A DNA stretch of 64,000 bases from Charina bottae (Eukaryota; Chordata; Lepidosauria; Squamata; Charinaidae): contig JALMGJ010000018.1 of assembly GCA_023362775.1 (NCBI GenBank), positions 21,061,105 to 21,125,104 on the forward strand. The letters run 5' to 3'. The notes under the pieces were generated by a model. The model was not told the DNA's origin. It saw only the letters and a list, made by a program, of their open reading frames with translations, and made no database searches. Shown one piece after another: positions 1-9,738 of the stretch. Position 1 is the stretch's first letter. Each line of letters begins with the position of its first letter. Both the position numbers and the translations under genes were made by a program.

Positions 1-424
1 TCGGTTTCGCGGCTCCATTCCCGGAGCCCCTCGCTCGGGGGCGGCTGCCAGACGCTCCTCCGGAACGACCCGACCCTTCCCTTCCACCGCCAAAGGAACT
101 GAACTGGGCCGAGGGGCCGGCGGGCGGGGGCGCGCCTGGCCGGGAGGGCCGGCAGGCTGGGGGCAGCGGGGCAAGGCGGACGCTCCCCCGCTCCGCGGCA
201 TCTCGGGGCGAAGGCGAGCGCGCCCGGGGACGGAGTCCCGGGAGTCTTCCCGGCTGCGGGCTCGGCCGGCTCGCTCCGGAGCGCAGGCGAGGAGGAGCGC
301 GCTCGGGAGGACAAAGGCTTCGGCGGAGAGGCCGGTCCTGGGCGGGGTCTGGCCGTCGAGGGCGGGCCGGGGGCGGGCGCTGGAGCCGCAGCGGGCGGGC
401 CGAGCGGCTGAGTCGTCGCGGGAA

Positions 425-425
<1 letters not shown>

Positions 426-455
<30 letters not shown>
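426..455. repeat. (CGG)10 trinucleotide run
   Basis: Ten uninterrupted CGG units lie in the presumed 5' UTR or core promoter. A second run of seven CGG units lies at 559-579 inside the first upstream ORF. CGG runs in 5' UTRs are length-variable in vertebrates and can form stable RNA structure. Confidence 0.9.
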
Positions 456-456
<1 letters not shown>

Positions 457-551
457 TGGGCTCGCCTTGGGCCGCGCTCCTTCGCCCGCGCGCTCCGGCC
501 AGGCGCCGCGAGGCTGCTCCCCCGCCGCGCAGCGGGGCCTGCCCGGGCGGC

Positions 552-617
552 ATGGAGCCGGCGGCGGCGGCGGCGGCGGCGCTGCTGGAAAGAGGCGGCG
601 GCGGCGCCGGGCGGTGA
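552..617 (+). other. Upstream ORF 1 in the HS6ST2 leader
   Basis: An ATG in strong Kozak context (G at -3, G at +4) opens a 21-codon ORF that ends in TGA at 615-617, 35 bases before the main ATG. It is out of frame with HS6ST2. The product would be an alanine run from the CGG repeat followed by Leu-Leu-Glu-Arg and a glycine run. If the leader includes it, most scanning ribosomes would meet this ATG first and reach HS6ST2 by reinitiation or leaky scanning. This is inferred from sequence only. Confidence 0.5.
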
Positions 618-635
618 CCGGGCCGGCCGGCGGCG

Positions 636-692
636 ATGCGCCCGCCCTGGCCATGGAGGAGCGCTGGCACCGCGTGCTGGTGGCGCTGGTGA
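636..692 (+). other. Upstream ORF 2 overlapping the HS6ST2 start codon
   Basis: An ATG with G at -3 but C at +4 opens an 18-codon ORF ending in TGA at 690-692. It starts 17 bases before the HS6ST2 ATG, in another frame, and runs past it. Ribosomes that start here cannot start at 653, so it would lower HS6ST2 translation. Whether it is used is unknown. Confidence 0.45.
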
Positions 693-1188
693 TGCTGCTG
701 CTCTTCGGCGGGCTGGTGCTGCAGTACGTGTGCCCGGGCAGCCAGTGCCAGCTGCGGCAGCGCCTGGCCGGCGGGGCCGCCTCGCCCCCGGCGCGGGCGG
801 GCGCGGGCGGCGCGGACCCGTACCGGGCCGAGGACGAGAGCCCCGCGCGCTTCGTGCCGCGCCTGAACTTCTCGGCCGCCGACCTGCTGCGCCGCGTGGA
901 CTTCCGCATCGCGGGCGACGACCTGATCGTCTTCCTGCACATCCAGAAGACGGGCGGGACCACCTTCGGGCGGCACCTGGTGCGCAACATCCAGCTGGAG
1001 CAGCCCTGCGAGTGCAAGGCGGGCCAGAAGAAGTGCACCTGCCTGCGGCCGGGCAAGCGCGAGACCTGGCTCTTCTCGCGCTTCTCCACCGGCTGGAGCT
1101 GCGGGCTGCACGCCGACTGGACCGAGCTGACCAACTGCGTGCCGGCCGTGGTGGACAGCCGGAAGGACGCGCGCCTGCGGCCCTCCAG
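653..1188 (+). CDS. HS6ST2: Heparan-sulfate 6-O-sulfotransferase 2, first coding exon
   Basis: HS6ST2 transfers sulfate from PAPS to the 6-O position of glucosamine in heparan sulfate, as a type II membrane protein of the Golgi. This exon gives 178 codons plus two bases (phase 2). The ATG at 653 has a strong context (GCC before, G after). Residues 8-26 form one hydrophobic anchor (VLVALVMLLLFGGLVLQYV) after a short cytoplasmic tail. A Pro/Ala/Gly-rich stem follows (about 35-55), then the DPYR-EDES-ARFVPR stretch typical of HS6ST2, and an N-glycosylation sequon NFS at 72-74. The sulfotransferase domain begins near 88; HIQKTGGTTFGRHL (96-109) is the 5'-phosphosulfate-binding loop. The Cys-rich CEC...KKCTC (119-130) and WSCGLHADW (148-156, with the His proposed as catalytic base in the family) follow. 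VLQYVCPG, NIQLEQPCEC and DARLRPSR separate it from HS6ST1 and HS6ST3, as I remember those proteins. The rest (from NFHYIT onward, and the alternative exon of the long isoform) is not in the window. Confidence 0.95.
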
Positions 1189-1194
1189 GTAGCC
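1186..1194 (+). other. 5' splice donor of HS6ST2 intron 1
   Basis: CCAG|GTAGCC places the exon end at 1188 with GT at 1189-1190. The Arg codon is split after AG (phase 2), matching the RPSR-to-N or RPSR-to-W junction of vertebrate HS6ST2 as I remember it. If the intron is retained, AGG then TAG at 1190-1192 ends the protein immediately after RPSR. Confidence 0.9.
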
Positions 1195-3650
1195 GGCCCG
1201 CGGGCGAGGGGCGTCCCGAGGCGGGGAGGGAGGGTCTCGTAGGGTTGTACCCCCCCCCCGGCCCTTAGCTGCATCCCCCTGCAGGCGGAGCCCCCCCCCC
1301 CGCCTCGCGCTGGGCCCGGCCGCCCGCAGCTGGAGAGAGGAGCGAGCCGAGCCTTGCAAGCCTTCGCGGCTGTCCTGCTCGTCCCGTAAAGCTAATATTG
1401 TTACCCAACCGCCCCCCCCTCCAAAAAAGTATTGCACCAAACCTCCAAACTCTCGACTCAGGCCGTGTTTCAGGGGGCCCTTGCAGACCTCACCGCCCCG
1501 CGGTTCGGCTTAGGCTTTTTCGGTGGGCTTCGTTTGAAAGTTTGTGGGTGGTTTTCCATTGATTGCATGGGTCTCGTTTTGCAGCCTCGAGGGAGGGTGC
1601 GGAGTTGGCAGCGCAGAAGGGAATCTTAACCACAACAGTATCTAGTAGTTGGAGTATTTCGTAGGGCAGCTCCTGCCTTTGATTTGTCAGGGAAAACCGC
1701 AGCAAAGTTCTTCCTTTTGCCAGGCCTCAGGCAATAGCAGAGTTCATGCTAATTAAGAGAGCCCTTTCTGTCTCCGAAGCTGCTGGGGGGGGGGGGGGGG
1801 CTTTCTCGTTGCACAGGCAAAGCAGCCTAGTAGTAGAAAAGAGCAATTTCTACCCGTTAAGCTTTGTTCCCGCTGAGTGACTCCAGTCTTGGAAGGCTGG
1901 CGGCAGAAACGTCTGTGCATGCCTCCCAATAATTTAATTTTATGCCTGTTTGTTCTTTGCCCGCCTTAGAGTTGGCACCTGGCTGGACGCATCCTTGTGG
2001 CCGAGCCGCCTCAGATCCCCTTTTGGCCGAAAACCTAGTTTAGCCAAATGCCCCGTTTTCTTCCCACCCCCAGGATGCCTTTTCAGCCTCTCCGGTGTGA
2101 GAAATGAATGGATAAGCTGCGGTCAGGAGTCTGGATTTGAGCCTCTAAGGCTGAGAGCTAACCAGGCCCTTCGGGAGGATGTGAAATGGAAGAAGGGGGT
2201 TACAGTGCTGTAAGCAGAGCAGGGCGGCATAAAAGTGGGTATCTGGAATGGAACGGAAGATGTTAGTTGTATGTCCTAGGAAGAATTTGGTGGCGAAAGG
2301 CCTGTGTTTAAGGGATCAGCCCAAGATGGAAGGGACTGTGTGTGTATTTAGTTTCCGTCCTGTATTGATTGAGGACAGTCTTGCTGCTTTTGATAGCATA
2401 GCGTTGAGGGATGGATCTCAGCTAACTGGTGATGTTTCCCCAGATTTTCTTTGCAAACCTTTCTCGTTTCTTTGAGGTTACGGACCTAAGGTGGTGGTAT
2501 TGGAATGGAAGACTAGCCTTGACTCATGCACTACTCTGTATAATGCCTTTGGCTCTCTTTCAAGTAATTTTGCTGTAAGAAATGAAGTAGTTCCTGTGGG
2601 GACGGGGGTCCCGTTTTATTTATTTAAAACATTTGTTGCTGCTTTTTAAAGTAAAAGCCTTGTTTGAAGTGGGTAAAAATAGGACAAGCGAGGAGTAATT
2701 CAAAACCAAAAAGGTCAGAGGGCAAACAACCATACCACCCCCCAAAATATTAAAAACTGGGGAACTATTGCATAAAAACACCGCTGAAAAGAAGATTGTG
2801 GAAATTAAGATAGCTATGAGGGATTCTGTAGCAGAGGGGGATAATGAAATGTTGGGGTGACATATTCCAGGCACATGTTTCCTTTGGGGCTTTCTGGGCC
2901 CTTAATTGGCAGGGTAGGAATGCCATTGCTTAAGAAAAGAAACAACATTGGCCATCTTTGTGGATGGAAACAATTGAAAAGGAGAACCGATCCCATTGCT
3001 TCCAAACTCTACACAGGAAGTTTTTAAAACTTCTCCGCCTAGCAAGCTTTTGGGTACTGCATATCATCATTGCAACATTGTTAGAAAGTGGAAAGCCGCA
3101 GAAAGAGGGATGGTTGTTACGTTCTGGATGGAGATGCGATCTGGACCGTCTGGTCAAGTTAAACACAGATACATGTGAAGCCAGCGATGTGTCCGCCTTC
3201 CTAAAATGTATTTCCTGTCGGATAACACCAAACTGCCATCTAGGGAAAAGGCATAGAATTGCGACTGCCTCCCTCCTTCCTGAGATGCTGTGTCTCTTGT
3301 CTTCCTATCTCTTCCAGCCTGCCTTTGTCTTCGGCAAAGAGGACTCTGGCATTTTGCTTTCTTCCACCTGGAATCTGCTTTTGATTGCAAATCCTTCGAG
3401 GCTGAAGGCAGCTTATGGCAACTCGTTCAGGATCCGCAGGCCTTTTCTGTTCAAAGCCTCTGCAGAATTTATAGGCAGCCAACCATGCAAGACACTTTTT
3501 TTAAATATATGTACCCAAGCTGTTTTCACCCTCCCCTTCTTTACATTTTGGTTTACCTGCTGGAGAGAACAGAGACTTCAGTGGACAGGTTGCAAAAGTG
3601 CTTGTATTTCCGGGCGTGATTTAGCTGCAAAAATCAGTGCAGTGTGTATT
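1189..3650. other. Non-repeat intron start
   Basis: CpG richness fades by about 1400. A run of 16 G lies at 1785-1800, and C runs of 8-10 bases lie at about 1249-1258, 1289-1300 and 1412-1419. I see no transposon here. A 236-codon open frame at 2958-3668 has no starting context, domain or biased composition and looks fortuitous. Confidence 0.5.
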
Positions 3651-3654
3651 ATGC

Positions 3655-3745
3655 CAAAGGGTGACTAAGAGTCGTTCATTCTCACAACAATCTTGCAGAG
3701 TAGGCCACTCTTATTCCCTGTGATTTATTTACTTTGGGCTACGTC
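3655..3745 (-). repeat. MIR-like SINE fragment
   Basis: The segment reads, on the minus strand, as a decayed piece of the conserved block in MIR-type SINEs (ACAAC-CTTGCAGAGTAGG in this orientation). Only a fragment remains and no TSD is visible. Confidence 0.35.
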
Positions 3746-3751
3746 GGCTGC

Positions 3752-3852
3752 CATTGTGGCTTATAAACGTTGGTTTATGGTTTAATATGTTTCATGGACC
3801 CAGCCAGCAATAGCTTGTTCAGCAAACTGTGGTTAAAACAAGTATGGCTTAG
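3752..3852. repeat. Dispersed 'ACCATGG / GTGTGAAC' repeat fragment
   Basis: This contains GGCTTATAAAC, TGGTTTATGGTTTAA and CTTGTTCAGCAAACTGTGGTTAAA. Related blocks recur at about 4722-4850, 5637-5740, 16843-16930, 20558-20640, 39270-39410, 45195-45300, 46970-47140, 60440-60560 and 63045-63125. Grouping is by eye. The family was not recognised. Confidence 0.4.
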
Positions 3853-4104
3853 GAAAATGTGTAACCCCAATCAATCTCTCACCTGGCATCAGGTTGTTCC
3901 TAAGGAATTGTGTAACCTAACTCCCTGTTTTAACCAAGCTCCCTGTTTTTGCTTAAGCCTTGTTGTTAATGGATGCTTGAAAATAGCCCCATGCGTATTC
4001 CACGGGGGCGATAAAAATTCTGCCTCCAGGCGATCTTTTCCACGTGCAGACAATGTTGGTTGGTGCTGTGATTAGAATATTGAAGCAAGATAGTTGAGGA
4101 CTCT

Positions 4105-4240
4105 GCTGGATTATGGAAACTCACTGGGTGATTTTGATCCAGTTATTCAAAGCCTAACCTACCTCACAGGGTTGTTGTGAGTATAAAATGACTGTGCTTT
4201 GAGCTCTGGATTGGAAAAGATTGTGTCTAAATGAAATAGT
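4105..4240 (+). repeat. MIR-like SINE fragment
   Basis: ACTCACTGGGTGATTTTG followed by CCTAACCTACCTCACAGGG and TTGTTGTGAG is the core block shared by MIR/CORE-type SINEs of amniotes. The tRNA head is missing or too decayed to see. Confidence 0.6.
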
Positions 4241-4312
4241 ATTGTCTGTTAAAGGGACCGTGTGAGGGTAGGAGGATCTCTTTAAATTCAAATATCTGAT
4301 AAATGTGCTTGC

Positions 4313-4557
4313 ATGTAATTGATGTGACTTACCTCATTTGCACAGCTGTGCAATTGACATCATTAGAAACATTGGATTTGTCCATTCAGATGTTACCCCT
4401 GAACTAAGAGACAAATCCAAATGTTTCTAAAGTCTGTCCAAAGAAATCTGCAATTTATGTCATGCGCGTAATGATGCAATTGACAGCTTTATGTCCTTGG
4501 GAGCAAATGATGTCAATTGCACAGCTGTGCAAATGAGGTAAGTCGCGTCAATTACAT
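4313..4557. repeat. Nested inverted repeat of unknown family
   Basis: Arms of 52 bp (4313-4364 and 4506-4557) are inverted copies with 50 of 52 matches. They contain the self-complementary core TTGCACAGCTGTGCAA. Inside, a second inverted pair lies at about 4367-4383 and 4410-4426 (AAACATTGGATTTGTC against GACAAATCCAAATGTTT). TCCATTCAG occurs both inside (4381) and just outside the right arm (4561). I see no recognisable transposon terminus or TSD. Confidence 0.8.
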
Positions 4558-4721
4558 TCGTCCATTCAGGCGATTGTGTCTACTGCATTTGGAGCCTGCT
4601 CAGTAAATGTGAGTAAAATATACATTGGAATATAAAGGCATTAACAAATGAACTGGGGAGGACTTCTGTTAATTTACAAGCTGGGTTCTGATGTCCTGGG
4701 GTTAGAGTTACTGATTTGTAA

Positions 4722-4860
4722 ATTATGGTTTATTCAATATATTGATTAACGTGGCTGGTACGTTGCCCAGTTCTCACAGGTTCTAGGCAGCTTACGTAGG
4801 AACCCAGCTGTTTGGGGTTTATTCTGCAAACCATGGTTTAATGTAAGGTATGATTCTAGC
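4722..4860. repeat. Dispersed 'ACCATGG' repeat fragment
   Basis: This holds TATGGTTTATTCAATATATTG and AAACCATGGTTTAATGTAAG, words shared with the other copies of this unnamed family in the window. Confidence 0.4.
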
Positions 4861-5636
4861 CCTGGTTGATGATATCTGGACTAAGCAGATGCCAATTTCC
4901 AGCTGTGCTGCACTTTGTAAGATTGTTTCTGCCTCTTGAGAAGCATAAGAGGAAAAAAGTTTTGTGGCCGTCCTTCCCTTTTTGTATTACGATTTAATGC
5001 AATAATTGTACAGCCCCTTAATAGCTTGGTGGCACTTTCCCTGAAACACTCTCTACTTGACAAGCAATTATTGTGATTGCAGCTTGTGTGTGCTAAAAAA
5101 GGAAACATGGGTGTGAACAAGCATTTACTCTCCCTCCTCCTCACACCTGTTGGCTGCCTTCTCTGTTTTCTTGCTGTTGTCAACTTTAACCACTAGCAGC
5201 TGGAGGGGGGATTACTCAAATGTCTTTCCTTAGAGTTCAGGCAGAGAACACAACTTTTCTTGGTGCGCCCAGCCTGTTCCCAGGTGGCCGCCTGCTTGCC
5301 CTGTCTTCGGGAGAGGCAAAGCTGGGCACCCATCGCTTGGGAAGGATCCCCAGTTGGAGACGGGGAGATGTTTCTGTGGAGGTGTGTTGACTGGGAGATG
5401 ATTTGGGGTGTGCGGCTGGGGGCGAATGGTCTGGCTAATAAGCCCGTTTGTTGAGACTGAGGGAAATCGCTTCTCCGCAGGGGTCTGATCTATATTTATT
5501 TATTTTGTAAATGGCCACAGGCCATAGGAGAGGGGTAAAAACGGTAAGGTTGACAAGAAGTAGAAAAATATAATGAGTAAGCAAGGAGTAAAATGGTATG
5601 GGTCTGGATGTATGATGCACTGAGCCACCAACTAGC
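4861..5636. other. Intron stretch without clear repeat
   Basis: No gene or complete element is visible. ATTTATTTATTTTGTAAATGG near 5493 may be the tail of a decayed LINE or SINE on the minus strand. Confidence 0.35.
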
Positions 5637-5740
5637 CAAATGTATGCTGTGTGAACCTGGACTGCGGGGTTAGTTCCTTGTTCAGTATGTTGTCCAAGTC
5701 CAGGCCGTTGGGCTAAGTAGATAAACCAGGATTCAGTTGG
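5637..5740. repeat. Dispersed 'GTGTGAACCTGG' repeat fragment
   Basis: GCTGTGTGAACCTGG and the following CTTGTTCAGTATG and AGATAAACCAGGATT match words found in the other fragments of this family. The fragment is partial and diverged. Confidence 0.35.
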
Positions 5741-5792
5741 CCGTGGTAAAGAGTGCCTAGGAAAATACTATATTTGGACTGGTAGTTCATCC

Positions 5793-5919
5793 CAGTGTTT
5801 CTCAAGCTTGGCAACTTGAAGATGTGTGGACTTCAACTCCCAGAATTCCCCAGCCAGCATTTTGAATTCTGGGAGTTGAAGTCCACACATCTTCAGGCTG
5901 CCAAGCTTGAGAAACACTG
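5793..5919. mobile_element. MITE-A copy 1 (hAT-like, long inverted repeats)
   Basis: CAGTGTTTCTCAAGC opens and its inverted form CACTG closes the element. The arms carry ACTTCAACTCCCAGAATTCC and its complement, so almost the whole element folds as one hairpin. Flanking 8-mers gttcatcc and gtccacac match only 5 of 8, so the TSD is eroded or absent. Confidence 0.85.
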
Positions 5920-6052
5920 GTCCACACAGTTGGATTTACCAGCAATATGCGGTGCTATAAACTAAATCCTGTAAACTGTAGTTCCTGGTTTTGAGTAGTT
6001 TACCAATTCCAAATCAAGCAAACGGCATATTGGCTGGGTTTTTCCCTCATGC

Positions 6053-6178
6053 TAATCTTTCCCAATCCTGGCAGCTTCCAGCAGTGTGGATTTTAACTGC
6101 CAGAATTCTCAGCAATATCCATGCTGACTGTGGGATTCTGGGAGCCGAAGTCCAAGTGGTCCCGGTTAAGAAACACTG
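6053..6178. mobile_element. MITE-A copy 2, diverged
   Basis: Strongly diverged arms are still readable: CTTTCCCAATCCTGGCAGC at the left, the CCAGAATTCT / GGGATTCTGGGAG pair in the middle, and GGTTAAGAAACACTG at the right. Confidence 0.6.
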
Positions 6179-6242
6179 CTCCAAGCCACCATGTGTTTCT
6201 TTGGGCTTGGTGCAGCTTTCTGCAGCTTAGTGTCTTCCCTAT

Positions 6243-6306
6243 GTGTTAGACTTCAACTCCCAGAATCCTTAGCTAGCAGGGCCTCTGGCTGTTGAAGTCC
6301 AACCCA
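6243..6306. mobile_element. MITE-A internal fragment
   Basis: TTAGACTTCAACTCCCAGAATCC and a right-hand TGTTGAAGTCCAAC form the central hairpin of the family. Both termini are gone. Confidence 0.5.
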
Positions 6307-6355
6307 CCTAGGGGGCCCTACATCTGGGGGGTTATTAGGGGAGAATGGATTAGAG

Positions 6356-6484
6356 CAGGGTTCCTCAACCTCAGCCATTTTAATATGTGTGGACTTCAAC
6401 TCCCAGAATACTCCAGCCAGCAATGCTGGCTGGAGTATTCTGGGAGTTGAAGTCCACACATATTAAAATGGTTGAGGAACCCTG
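6356..6484. mobile_element. MITE-A copy 3 (CAGGGTTCCTCAACC subtype)
   Basis: Termini CAGGGTTCCTCAACC and GGTTGAGGAACCCTG are perfect inverted repeats, and the interior is a near-perfect hairpin. The flanks gattagag / ggttagag form an 8-bp TSD with one mismatch. The termini differ from the CAGTGTTTCTC form, so this is a separate subfamily. Confidence 0.9.
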
Positions 6485-7532
6485 GGTTAGAGAAAAAAGG
6501 CAACTTTATTGGTAACTGGACTGCAGAAACCGCAATGCTTTTTTGGCCAACAGAGCAGAAAACAGTGTTTTTGCTTTAGAAGACCCACCCAGGCAGGAGA
6601 CCTGAGGAATCCCAAACAGTTGACTTCATTGTTATGGAAAACATTCCCAACATCTGGAGCAATGCGTCCAGGAGCCACCACGGGGCGAAACCCTCCTGCT
6701 CATGAGCGGTGGTGGCAATTCCCTGGAGACAGGAGTGCCTTTTTTTTTTTTTACTTTTTTTTAATTTTTTTGTAATTTTGCTATAAAATATAATAAAAAG
6801 GAGGAAGAAAGTAGAAATACAATCAAATCAAAGAGTGAAGAACCGTCGCAATGCCATCCCTCCAAGGTTTTATGTCTTCTTAGGGAGACTGCAGCAGATA
6901 GAAACTTCGCAACTCTATTGCTGATGGTAGGGTTAGGGTTAAATAAATTTGAAAGGTTGAGTCTTGCTTAGCGTTGGGAATTGGCCAGGATGGCTAGAAA
7001 TCGGGGTCACCACAGAACCGAGGAATTCCTTTTTGAAAGGTCTCGCCCCAGAGCTGGAACCTCTGTTGGGTTACCTGGGGCTGCGTGACCTTTGCTGAAT
7101 GGGGCAGGTGGGTTTTTAGGTATAAATCTGTAAGTTGGCGAGGATGTGCAGTCAGAACTCTTCCTTTTCTGCCGTTTTGTGTTTGCTTGTGATAAATGCA
7201 GATGAGCTGTGAATATTTCTCATTTCACTGCAAGGGTGGAATTTGCTGCCTTCAGCAAAAAGTGTCCCCATCTGCTTCGCCTGCTCATCCTCCTTTTCCA
7301 CTTGAGTGAAGAGAGGAATTGGAAAGATGGCGAGGAAGGAGGCCGAATTTTCAGTAAAGGGCCCTTCCTCGCCTTCCGCTGTGAGCATTGGGGTACTATG
7401 TCCTGTTTGGGGGGATCCCATTGAGCCACTGCTGCATCATAAGAAGGCCTGTGTCATTCCATGAATTCAGGCTTGGTTTGCTTAATTGTGGTCATTAAAG
7501 TGCCATGGATAGGTTCACACAACACACTAAGG
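6485..7532. other. Intron stretch with poly-T tract
   Basis: A T-rich block lies at about 6740-6775, followed by A-rich DNA to about 6820; it may be the tail of a decayed retroelement. The rest shows no recognisable repeat or gene. Confidence 0.4.
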
Positions 7533-7667
7533 CAGAGTTTCTCAACCTTGGCAACTTTAAGATGTGCGGACTTCCACTCCCAGAATTCCCCAGCCAGCCT
7601 GGCTGGCTGGGGAATTCTGGGAGTTGAAGTCCACACATCTTAAAGTTGCCGAGGTTGAGAAACACTG
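7533..7667. mobile_element. MITE-A copy 4
   Basis: This is a full-length hairpin element from CAGAGTTTCTCAACC to GGTTGAGAAACACTG. A perfect 8-bp TSD (cactaagg, at 7525-7532 and 7668-7675) proves transposition to this site. Confidence 0.95.
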
Positions 7668-7940
7668 CACTAAGGTGAAACTGGGATGATGGGTTGTATG
7701 AACCAGGGCAAGATGGTGTAGCAGGGCTGTGTTAACTCTGGATCTTGCAGTAGCTATCCATTAACAGGGGTGCTCCAGGAAATACTGCAGATTCAGATCG
7801 ATCTACCCAAGCTTCTCCTGGAAGGAACCGTATTTTCTCTTTATTTGGAATTCGGTGCAGCACTGCCTCTTTAGGGAAACATTGAAAAGAAACTGAGGAT
7901 GATAAAGGGAAGCCCTTGAAATGGAGGTGTTGATTTAGGG

Positions 7941-8076
7941 CAGCATTTTTCACACTTGGTAGTTGGAAGATGGGCGGACTTCAACTCCCAGAATTCCCCA
8001 GCCAGCCTGGGGAACGTGGCTGGGGAATTCTGGGAGTTGGAAGTCCATCCATCTTCGCCAAGTTTGAAAAACACTG
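7941..8076. mobile_element. MITE-A copy 5
   Basis: The left end is diverged (CAGCATTTTTCACAC); the right end is TTTGAAAAACACTG. The centre has the ACTTCAACTCCCAGAATTCC hairpin. The TSD atttaggg / gtttaggg matches 7 of 8. Confidence 0.9.
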
Positions 8077-8880
8077 GTTTAGGGAAAGAGGCATTGCTAG
8101 GTGAGCCAAGCTAGCATGCATTTTTCATTCAGTTTCATTTCGTCCCATCTGTTATCCCTGCAATCCGAATTTAGCGATGGATAATTTCTACTCGTGAGCA
8201 AACCTTTGCGTGGCGCGGCTGAAGCCATTTATCTTTGCATGGCGCGGTGTTCCTTTCGCTTCCCTGGGACATGATCCGTTTTAAAATGGTGCTGTAAATG
8301 ATGGGTTGCGATGATGCTGAAATCCTTCTAGGAAGTACAGGAGATTCATATTCATAGCTTGCAATCTGTCCTGGGCTTGGCACAGCCTTCTATTAAATCA
8401 TCAACGGAGCACGGGCGAATAATGGGCGGGTGCTTCTGTTTGAAAGCAAATAAAATAAGGGTGGTGGTGGGAAAGGCTATGCAGATTTTCATCCCAAGGT
8501 GTGTGCACCGAGCCTCATTTGCTCCTGATGCATTAAGAGGGGAATTGCCAAGAATCGTCTTCTCCGCCGAGGTAAATGGCTGCATGAGGAGAATATTAGT
8601 AAACTTGATTGCTTTTTAAATTTGATGACCCGAGTGGCTTCAAGATGCTGAGAGAAGCTCCATTCCTTGCAAGCAGCCCGGTCCCTAATGAATCACTTGG
8701 AGGTACTTTCCTGAGAGAAAGTGGAGGAGCTTAAATGTGCAATGCACTGATTTACGTCAAATGGAGGAGGCCTCTGTTTGCTGTCTCTAGTTGATTCTGG
8801 AATGGGAAAACCAGTCCTTGAAGGAGCCCCAATGGCTTTTCATAGAAATGGCCAAGTTAACATAATCTGGGGCTGGAATT

Positions 8881-8912
<32 letters not shown>

Positions 8913-9738
8913 CACAGAAGGCTGGTGGTAAGCTTGCAGAAACTTCTACCAGCAGCTTCTACAGGTAGGAATAAATGCTTTGAGATAAGTAGAAACTGGA
9001 TGCTCTCCTAAAGAGTGTGTGTCTGTATGTGTATGTTTTACATAAGCAAAGCCAGCATTCATTGTTTTAGAAGAGAAACAAACAGCTGGCAGCCCAGGAA
9101 CTCAGAACCTGGATGATTTATAGGATTTTCTTTTTACATCTGATTGTGACATTTGGGGGGGGGGGGCGGAGTTCCATTCAGACTTTCTTCTTTACTGGGG
9201 TTTTAAGATTGAAAATTTATTGGCTCTCTTCCCCCCTCCCTCATAAATCTTGCAAGGCCAAATTTGCATATGCCTCCCACTGCAGAATTGTTAATGAGCC
9301 AATTACAGGCCCAGATGTCCAAGAGGATCTGGGATGCGATTCAGATTGCATTACCTTTCGGGCATCTGGTTTTGAAGATGGTGTGTGGCGTAGGTGTGAT
9401 CTAGCAGTATTTGTGTATCTGGGAGTACTAATCCAATGGGATGAAGCTGGTTTGCTCATCTTGGGGCGGCGCCCTTGTTGAGAAAAGAGTCAGTCCAAGA
9501 ATGGAGATGACAGTTCTTGCGCTCTATGAAGAATTCACAAGGAGGTTGAACAGAGAAGTTTCCCTGAGCTTGGGTGTTTGTGAGGCACCGGGGATGTCTG
9601 CTCTTACTGTGAGCAGATTTCCAAAGAACTTGCAGACCCACCACAAACTCAGATAATTTTTACCTACATATTGCCTTCATTGGCATGGGTGGTGGTGGTA
9701 TGGTTTGCTTCTGGGTATTCACAGATGTTGGGAACATT
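8077..9738. other. Unique intron stretch with (CA)n
   Basis: A CA dinucleotide run lies at about 8884-8912. The AT-rich block around 9240-9310 contains ATTTGCAT-type octamer and AATTAC words and is a weak candidate for a conserved non-coding element. A run of about 10 G lies near 9157. I see no gene. Confidence 0.4.

Larger units (their letters stand above)
1..652 (+). promoter_or_regulatory. CpG-island promoter and 5' UTR of HS6ST2
   Basis: The sequence is very GC-rich and dense in CpG, and the CpG richness continues to about 1350. No TATA box is visible. GC boxes (Sp1-type GGGCGG cores) lie at about 37-44, 122-129, 340-347, 369-377 and 393-400, typical of a housekeeping-style vertebrate promoter with dispersed starts. 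The transcription start cannot be fixed from sequence; the cluster of GC boxes at 340-400 makes a start around 400-470 plausible. The reading frame of the gene stays open upstream of the ATG at 653 to at least 467, but contains no in-frame ATG there. Confidence 0.75.

Noticed and set aside
467..652. N-terminal extension of HS6ST2 upstream of the ATG at 653
   Set aside because: The frame is open but begins at TTG, has no ATG, and encodes low-complexity Gly/Arg from CGG repeats. The ATG at 653 matches the family N-terminus.
730..1242. 170-codon frame overlapping the HS6ST2 exon
   Set aside because: It is a frame shadow of GC-rich HS6ST2 coding sequence with Arg/Pro/Ala-rich composition and no domain.
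2958..3668. 236-codon open frame in the intron
   Set aside because: It has no recognisable domain, codon bias or splice context, and ordinary intron composition. A chance frame is more likely.
6924..6944. Interstitial telomere repeat (GGTAGGGTTAGGGTT)
   Set aside because: Only two and a half units, too few to distinguish from chance.
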